A stretch of 11,050 bases of DNA from Bacteroidaceae bacterium (GTDB lineage: Bacteria > Bacteroidota > Bacteroidia > Bacteroidales > Bacteroidaceae). Every line of letters starts with the position of its first letter. The first letter of the stretch is position 1. The DNA lies in contig JAEEOD010000188.1 of the NCBI GenBank assembly GCA_016284115.1, positions 1 through 11,050 of the forward strand, in the 5' to 3' direction. Positions 6,577-11,050 of this stretch are shown one piece after another. A program made the translations under genes and the position numbers. Below the pieces are notes generated by a model. It saw nothing but the letters and a program-made list of their open reading frames with translations. It did no database searches and had not been told where the DNA came from.

Positions 6577-7677
6577 ATGAATAGGAATTTTGTCTTTGGT
6601 AGCCTACTCTTGGCATTGGCAGCCTGCAATTCGCAGCCAGCAGTTGACGAGCTGACCATGATTGTAGGTACTTATACCTTCGCCGAAAGCGAGGGCATCT
6701 ATACCTATAAGTTCGACCAAGAGAACGGTACAGTCAGACCTTTGGAGGTCATCAAAATGGATAATCCCTCCTACCTCACACTCTCTGCCAACCAGCAAGT
6801 GATGTACGTGGTGAGTGAGAAGCACGATGAGACGGCTTCAGTGTCTGCATTCAAGTTCGACAAGGAGAATGGTACTGCCGAACTGATGAACCAGGAACCC
6901 ACTTTTGGAGAAGACCCCTGCTATGTGGCTACCAACGGCAAGATTGTGACTACTGCCAACTACTCAGGTGGCAGTATGTCGATATTCCCCCTGCGTTACG
7001 ACGGCTCGCTAGAGCCCGTTGATACCATCTTCTGTGGCAACATAGGCGGCCCAGACATGAGCCGTCAGGAAACGCCCCACGTACATTGCACAGCCTTCAC
7101 TCCTGATGGTAAGCAACTGTTGGCTACCGACTTCAGTGCCGACCGCATCTTGCATTTTGATGTAGAAGCCGATTCATCCAAGCCTCATCTGAAGTTGGAG
7201 AACACAGCGATTAATGAAGATTCTGGTCCTCGTCACATCACGTTCAGCAAGGATGGCAGGTTTGTCTATATTATCGGCGAGCTAAGTGAGACTGTAACAG
7301 TATGCAACTACAACAATGGAAAGATGGAAGTAATTCAAACCATTGAAACACATCCACAGGCTGACCGTCATGCTGCAGACATCCACCTCTCGCCTGACGG
7401 CAGGTTTTTGTATGCCAGCGTGCGTAATATAGATGACGGATTGGCTATCTTTGAGGTGAACCAAGAGACGGGTATGCTGAAGAAAGTGGGCTATCAGTTT
7501 ACTGGTAAGCACCCACGCAACTTCAACATCACCCCTAACGGCAAGTATGTGCTGGTAGCTGATATGAACGACAACAAGATTGAAGTATTTGAAAGGAACA
7601 TAAAAACTGGCATGCTGGTTAACACTTATCGCGATATCATCATCAGTCAGCCAGTATGCATAGTTTTTGCAAAATAG
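6577..7677 (+). CDS. Lactonase-family seven-bladed beta-propeller lipoprotein (6-phosphogluconolactonase-like)
   Basis: A 366-residue protein of the PF10282 lactonase family, whose best-known member (E. coli Pgl/YbhE) hydrolyses 6-phosphogluconolactone. Propeller marks are regularly spaced: G31-T-Y-T at the first blade, P167-H-V-H with the following T-P-D-G-K, S216-G-P-R-H-I-T-F-S-K-D-G-R-F-V-Y, H265-A-A-D-I-H-L-S-P-D-G-R-F-L-Y and H312-P-R-N-F-N-I-T-P-N-G-K. Unlike cytoplasmic Pgl it starts with a signal peptide and a lipobox (L14-A-A-C17), so it should be a periplasmic or outer-membrane lipoprotein. A phosphorylated lactone is therefore an unlikely substrate; sugar lactones, or a binding rather than catalytic role, fit better. 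It begins 12 bases after glpF. The fold assignment is good; the function is uncertain. Confidence 0.85.
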   Translation: MNRNFVFGSLLLALAACNSQPAVDELTMIVGTYTFAESEGIYTYKFDQENGTVRPLEVIKMDNPSYLTLSANQQVMYVVSEKHDETASVSAFKFDKENGTAELMNQEPTFGEDPCYVATNGKIVTTANYSGGSMSIFPLRYDGSLEPVDTIFCGNIGGPDMSRQETPHVHCTAFTPDGKQLLATDFSADRILHFDVEADSSKPHLKLENTAINEDSGPRHITFSKDGRFVYIIGELSETVTVCNYNNGKMEVIQTIETHPQADRHAADIHLSPDGRFLYASVRNIDDGLAIFEVNQETGMLKKVGYQFTGKHPRNFNITPNGKYVLVADMNDNKIEVFERNIKTGMLVNTYRDIIISQPVCIVFAK

Positions 7678-7697
7678 AGCGAAACCTATTGAGAATT

Positions 7698-8831
7698 ATG
7701 AGTAGTTTTATGAATAATGTATCATTGGCCACCGCACGCAGAACCATTCTAGCTTGTGCTTTGATGGGGTGCAATCTGTTTGCAGTGATGGCACAAACCG
7801 AAGTGACACCAGGTGTGACTTTCGGCAAGAAATTTGGCGTGACCTACATACTGCCTCAGACAGAAATCGTCATTGAGGCCAAAGCTACACGACAACATTA
7901 CGAACCAGGACAATTCAGTAAGTATGCCGAGCGCTATTTGCGCCTGAGTGGCGTAAAGCAGGAAGCCGAAACCACATGGACTTTGGACAATGTTCAGGTA
8001 AAGACAGTGGGTGTACCTGATAAAGACAACATCTATTTCGTTGAGATGAAAGACCGCAGCACAGCCCCATTGATGGAACTGACTGCCGATGGTATTGTGC
8101 GCTCCATTAACCTTCCCTACGTAGGTGAACCAAAAACAGCACAGCCTGAAGTACAGCAAGTGACAGAACCCGACCTTGACCCTCGTTCATTCCTGACCGA
8201 AGAGATCTTGATGTCTGCCTCAACTGCAAAGATGGCGGAGCTGGTGGCTCGTGAGATATACAGCATTCGCGAGAGCAAGAACACCCTGCTGAGAGGCGAA
8301 GCTGACAATCTGCCCAAGGATGGAGCACAACTGCAGATCATGCTGGATAACCTGAACAAGCAGGAGAAAGCTATGGTGCAGATGTTTGAGGGAAAGGTAA
8401 CCACCGATACCCATCCATTCTCTATGAGGATAGCCCCTGAGGAGATGAACAACCGCGTTGTGTTCCGTTTCTCCAAGCGATTAGGTTTTGTAGACGCCGA
8501 CGATCTGGCTGGTGAGCCTGTAGAACTGACCATCGTCAATAAGCACCTGATACCAGAACAGCCTGCCGAACCAACTGAAGGCAGAGGTAAGACTCTCGTC
8601 AACATACTGACTAACGGCAGCAAGACTGCCTTAGACGGTGTAGCCTACAACGTTCCTGGCAAAGCTGATGTCAAACTCACCTTCAACCATAAGGACATTA
8701 TCAACACCGAAATGTCATTCACCCAGTTTGGCATTCGCGAATATCTCTCAGATCAGTTGTTTAACAGAAATACTGTGACTAAAGTGCAGTTTGATGTGAC
8801 AACTGGTGCCTTATTAAAAATCGAAAGATGA
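7698..8831 (+). CDS. Exported DUF4831-like protein of unknown function
   Basis: A 377-residue secreted protein resembling the DUF4831 family of Bacteroidota; I know of no function for it. The frame is open from an ATG at 7656, inside the lactonase gene, but ATG 7698 is preferred: it gives a normal signal peptide (positive R14-R15, hydrophobic 17-31, likely cleavage after A-V-M-A32 before Q33) and a 20-base gap like those upstream. ATG 7710 is a further option. L22-M-G-C25 could act as a poor lipobox, so lipid anchoring is not excluded. The mature part is soluble, beta-rich at both ends (about 47-65 and 295-377) with a charged, helical middle. The C-terminal region includes G345-I-R-E-Y-L-S-D-Q-L-F. 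Its stop overlaps the start of the mannosidase gene (ATGA), so the two are probably translated together and may work together. Confidence 0.75.
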   Translation: MSSFMNNVSLATARRTILACALMGCNLFAVMAQTEVTPGVTFGKKFGVTYILPQTEIVIEAKATRQHYEPGQFSKYAERYLRLSGVKQEAETTWTLDNVQVKTVGVPDKDNIYFVEMKDRSTAPLMELTADGIVRSINLPYVGEPKTAQPEVQQVTEPDLDPRSFLTEEILMSASTAKMAELVAREIYSIRESKNTLLRGEADNLPKDGAQLQIMLDNLNKQEKAMVQMFEGKVTTDTHPFSMRIAPEEMNNRVVFRFSKRLGFVDADDLAGEPVELTIVNKHLIPEQPAEPTEGRGKTLVNILTNGSKTALDGVAYNVPGKADVKLTFNHKDIINTEMSFTQFGIREYLSDQLFNRNTVTKVQFDVTTGALLKIER

Positions 8832-11050
8832 AAAAAGTATTGTACGTTTTGATAGGAATCTTGTTGGCACGATGCATCTCCTCGCCAACAGAGAAACAAT
8901 CTACCCTTGAGCCTGTAGATTATGTTACCACCCTTATGGGTACCCACTCCAAGTACACCCTCTCCACGGGTAATACCTACCCCGCTGTAGCCCTACCCTG
9001 GGGCATGAACTTCTGGACACCGCAGACAGGCAAGATGGGTGACGGATGGGCATATGTCTATGATGCCGACAAGATTCGTGGTTTCAAGCAAACCCACCAG
9101 CCCAGTCCGTGGATCAACGACTACGGTCAGTTCAGTCTGATGCCTATCGCCGACAAGATAGTGTTCGACGAGGAAGAGCGTGCCAGTTGGTTTTCACACA
9201 AGGCAGAAACCGCCACGCCTTATTACTATAAAGTATATTTGGCTGACTACGACATCACCACCGAAATCACGCCTACCGAACGTGCTGCCGTATTCCGTTT
9301 CACCTTCCCAGAGAGTGAGCAATCGGCTATAGTCATCGATGCTTTCGACAGAGGCTCATATATTAAGGTACTCCCAAATGAAAAGAAAATCATAGGCTAC
9401 ACCACCCGCAACAGCGGAGGCGTACCAGAGAACTTCAAAAATTATTTCGTTATCGAGTTCAGCAAATTATTTACCAATGTTTCTGTGGTAGATAACCAAG
9501 CCATCAAGGACGATGCTACCGAAGCCGAAAGCACCCATGCTGGTGCCATTGTAAGTTTCCCAACCCACAGAGGCGAGACGGTAGTAGCAAAGGTGGCTTC
9601 CTCATTCATCAGCTATGAGCAAGCAGAACGTAACCTCCAAGAAGTAGGTGCCCGTTCATTTGATGAGGTGTGCGATGCTGCACGTACCACATGGAACGAG
9701 ACCTTGGGCAAGATAGAGGTAAACGACGACAATATCGACCATCTGCGCACCTTCTATAGCTGTCTGTACCGTTCTGTACTCTTCCCCCGCAGTCTCTATG
9801 AGATAGATGCTGCCGGCAAGCCAGTACACTATAGTCCGTACAACGGCGAGGTACTGCCAGGCTATATGTTTACCGACACGGGCTTCTGGGACACCTTCCG
9901 CTGCCTGTTCCCCTTCCTCAACCTGATGTATCCCAGCATGAATGTTAAGATGCAGGACGGCTTGGCCAATGCCTATAAGGAAAGTGGCTTTCTGCCAGAA
10001 TGGGCTAGTCCGGGACATCGCAACTGTATGGTGGGCAACAACTCAGCATCTGTCGTAGCTGACGCCTATCTGAAAGGCTTGCGCGACTATGACATTGAGA
10101 CCTTATGGGAAGCAGTGATACACGGAGCCAACAACGCTCATCCTACCATTGGTTCTACCGGCCGTAAAGGTGTAGAATACTATAACAGTCTTGGCTATGT
10201 GCCTTATAATGTGGGCATCAACGAGAGTGCTGCCCGCACATTGGAATACGCTTATGACGACTGGTGCATCTATCAGTTGGGCAAGGCATTGGGCAAGCCA
10301 GAGAGCGAAATCGCTATCTATGCACAGCGTGCCATGAACTACCGCAACCTGTTTGATGCCGAGAGCAAGTTGATGCGTGGCAAGAACGAGGACGGTACCT
10401 TCCAAAGTCCGTTTAACCCTTTGAAATGGGGCGATGCATTTACCGAAGGTAATAGCTGGCACTACACATGGTCAGTGTTCCACGACCCACAGGGACTGAT
10501 TAACCTCATGGGTGGCAAGCAAGAGTTCACCCATATGATGGACTCAGTCTTCTCCGTACCACCTATCTTCGACGACAGCTACTACGGTTTCCCCATCCAC
10601 GAGATTCGTGAAATGCAGATTATGAATATGGGTAACTATGCACACGGCAATCAACCTGTACAGCACATGATATACCTCTACGGCTATGCAGGCGAACCCT
10701 GGAAGGCACAATACTGGATTCGTGAGGTGATGGACAAGCTCTATGCGGCAACGCCTGATGGCTATTGCGGTGACGAGGACAACGGACAGACCTCTGCCTG
10801 GTATGTGTTCTCAGCTTTGGGCTTCTACCCTGTATGCCCGGGTAGCGGACAATACGTACTGGGCACTCCTTATTTCAAGGAAGTAAAACTTCATTTAGAA
10901 AACGGGAAAACCGTGGAAATCAAAGCTTCAGATTGTTCTGCCGACAACAAATACATTGACAAGATGAAGGTCAATAGCAAGAACTGGCAGCACAACTACC
11001 TGAACCATGATGATCTGATGAATGGTGCCAAGATTAAGTTGCAAATGGTG
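8828..11050 (+). CDS. GH92 family exo-alpha-mannosidase (3' partial)
   Basis: A calcium-dependent, inverting exo-alpha-mannosidase of glycoside hydrolase family 92, which removes terminal alpha-linked mannose from N-glycans or yeast-type mannan; linkage preference cannot be read from sequence. The frame is open for 741 codons and leaves the window, probably within a few tens of residues of the end, since family members are about this long. An N-terminal beta-sandwich (about 28-270) precedes the (alpha/alpha)6 catalytic domain. The proposed acid E540 (T-E-G-N-S-W-H-Y-T-W) and the base pair D649 and D651 (G-D-E-D-N-G-Q-T-S-A-W) have the same 111-residue spacing as E533, D642 and D644 of Bacteroides thetaiotaomicron Bt3990. 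The signal is M-K-K plus a hydrophobic run to L-A-R-C16; Arg before the Cys is unusual for a lipobox. The ATG overlaps the previous stop by four bases. Confidence 0.95.
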   Translation, partial: MKKVLYVLIGILLARCISSPTEKQSTLEPVDYVTTLMGTHSKYTLSTGNTYPAVALPWGMNFWTPQTGKMGDGWAYVYDADKIRGFKQTHQPSPWINDYGQFSLMPIADKIVFDEEERASWFSHKAETATPYYYKVYLADYDITTEITPTERAAVFRFTFPESEQSAIVIDAFDRGSYIKVLPNEKKIIGYTTRNSGGVPENFKNYFVIEFSKLFTNVSVVDNQAIKDDATEAESTHAGAIVSFPTHRGETVVAKVASSFISYEQAERNLQEVGARSFDEVCDAARTTWNETLGKIEVNDDNIDHLRTFYSCLYRSVLFPRSLYEIDAAGKPVHYSPYNGEVLPGYMFTDTGFWDTFRCLFPFLNLMYPSMNVKMQDGLANAYKESGFLPEWASPGHRNCMVGNNSASVVADAYLKGLRDYDIETLWEAVIHGANNAHPTIGSTGRKGVEYYNSLGYVPYNVGINESAARTLEYAYDDWCIYQLGKALGKPESEIAIYAQRAMNYRNLFDAESKLMRGKNEDGTFQSPFNPLKWGDAFTEGNSWHYTWSVFHDPQGLINLMGGKQEFTHMMDSVFSVPPIFDDSYYGFPIHEIREMQIMNMGNYAHGNQPVQHMIYLYGYAGEPWKAQYWIREVMDKLYAATPDGYCGDEDNGQTSAWYVFSALGFYPVCPGSGQYVLGTPYFKEVKLHLENGKTVEIKASDCSADNKYIDKMKVNSKNWQHNYLNHDDLMNGAKIKLQMV

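Noticed and set aside
7656..7697. Upstream ATG that would lengthen the DUF4831-like protein by 14 residues and overlap the lactonase gene
   Set aside because: It would put charged residues and an extra segment before the signal peptide and create a 22-base overlap; ATG 7698 gives a normal signal and a spacing like the other genes.
8117..8623. Long minus-strand open frame inside the DUF4831-like gene
   Set aside because: The plus-strand frame has a signal peptide and operon context; the minus-strand one has neither and is Ser/Arg-rich as expected for a shadow.

Overview
The window looks like a chromosome segment of a gut or rumen Bacteroidota, most likely of the Prevotella type. The reasons are the gene families present (GH92 mannosidase, DUF4831-like protein, Tat-exported flavodoxin/ferredoxin protein), start codons preceded by A/T-rich leaders without a Shine-Dalgarno sequence, and upstream elements matching the Bacteroidota -7 box TAnnTTTG. 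The organism call is inferred from these features, not from a marker gene. I see no mobile element, CRISPR array, rRNA or tRNA.

Layout. Bases 1-1139 hold the 3' part of an aldo/keto reductase with a C-terminal double [4Fe-4S] region. It converges on a minus-strand gene (1188-2117) for a Tat/lipoprotein-type flavodoxin-ferredoxin protein, and the two share one strong hairpin terminator (1140-1167). A 176-bp divergent intergenic region (2118-2293) carries a -7 box on each strand, a 10-bp palindrome between them and an 8-bp direct repeat. It separates the flavodoxin-ferredoxin gene from an AraC-family regulator (2294-3181).

From 3278 to the window end, six plus-strand genes are packed tightly (gaps of 12-20 bases, then a 4-base overlap): L-threonine aldolase, glycerol kinase (glpK), glycerol facilitator (glpF), a lactonase-type beta-propeller lipoprotein, an exported DUF4831-like protein and a GH92 alpha-mannosidase that runs off the right edge about at its C-terminus. 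They read as one operon, probably started from a promoter near 3238-3245.

How they may work together: GlpF admits glycerol and GlpK traps it as glycerol 3-phosphate. The last three products are predicted to be exported, and GH92 enzymes remove terminal alpha-mannose. An operon joining mannose release, an extracytoplasmic sugar-lactone-type propeller and glycerol capture suggests use of a mannosylated, glycerol-containing substrate, or simply co-regulation of scavenging functions. There is no glpD and no SusC/SusD pair inside the window. All core enzymes belong to known families; the novelty, if any, is in the grouping, in the uncharacterised DUF4831 partner and in the exported flavodoxin-ferredoxin protein.
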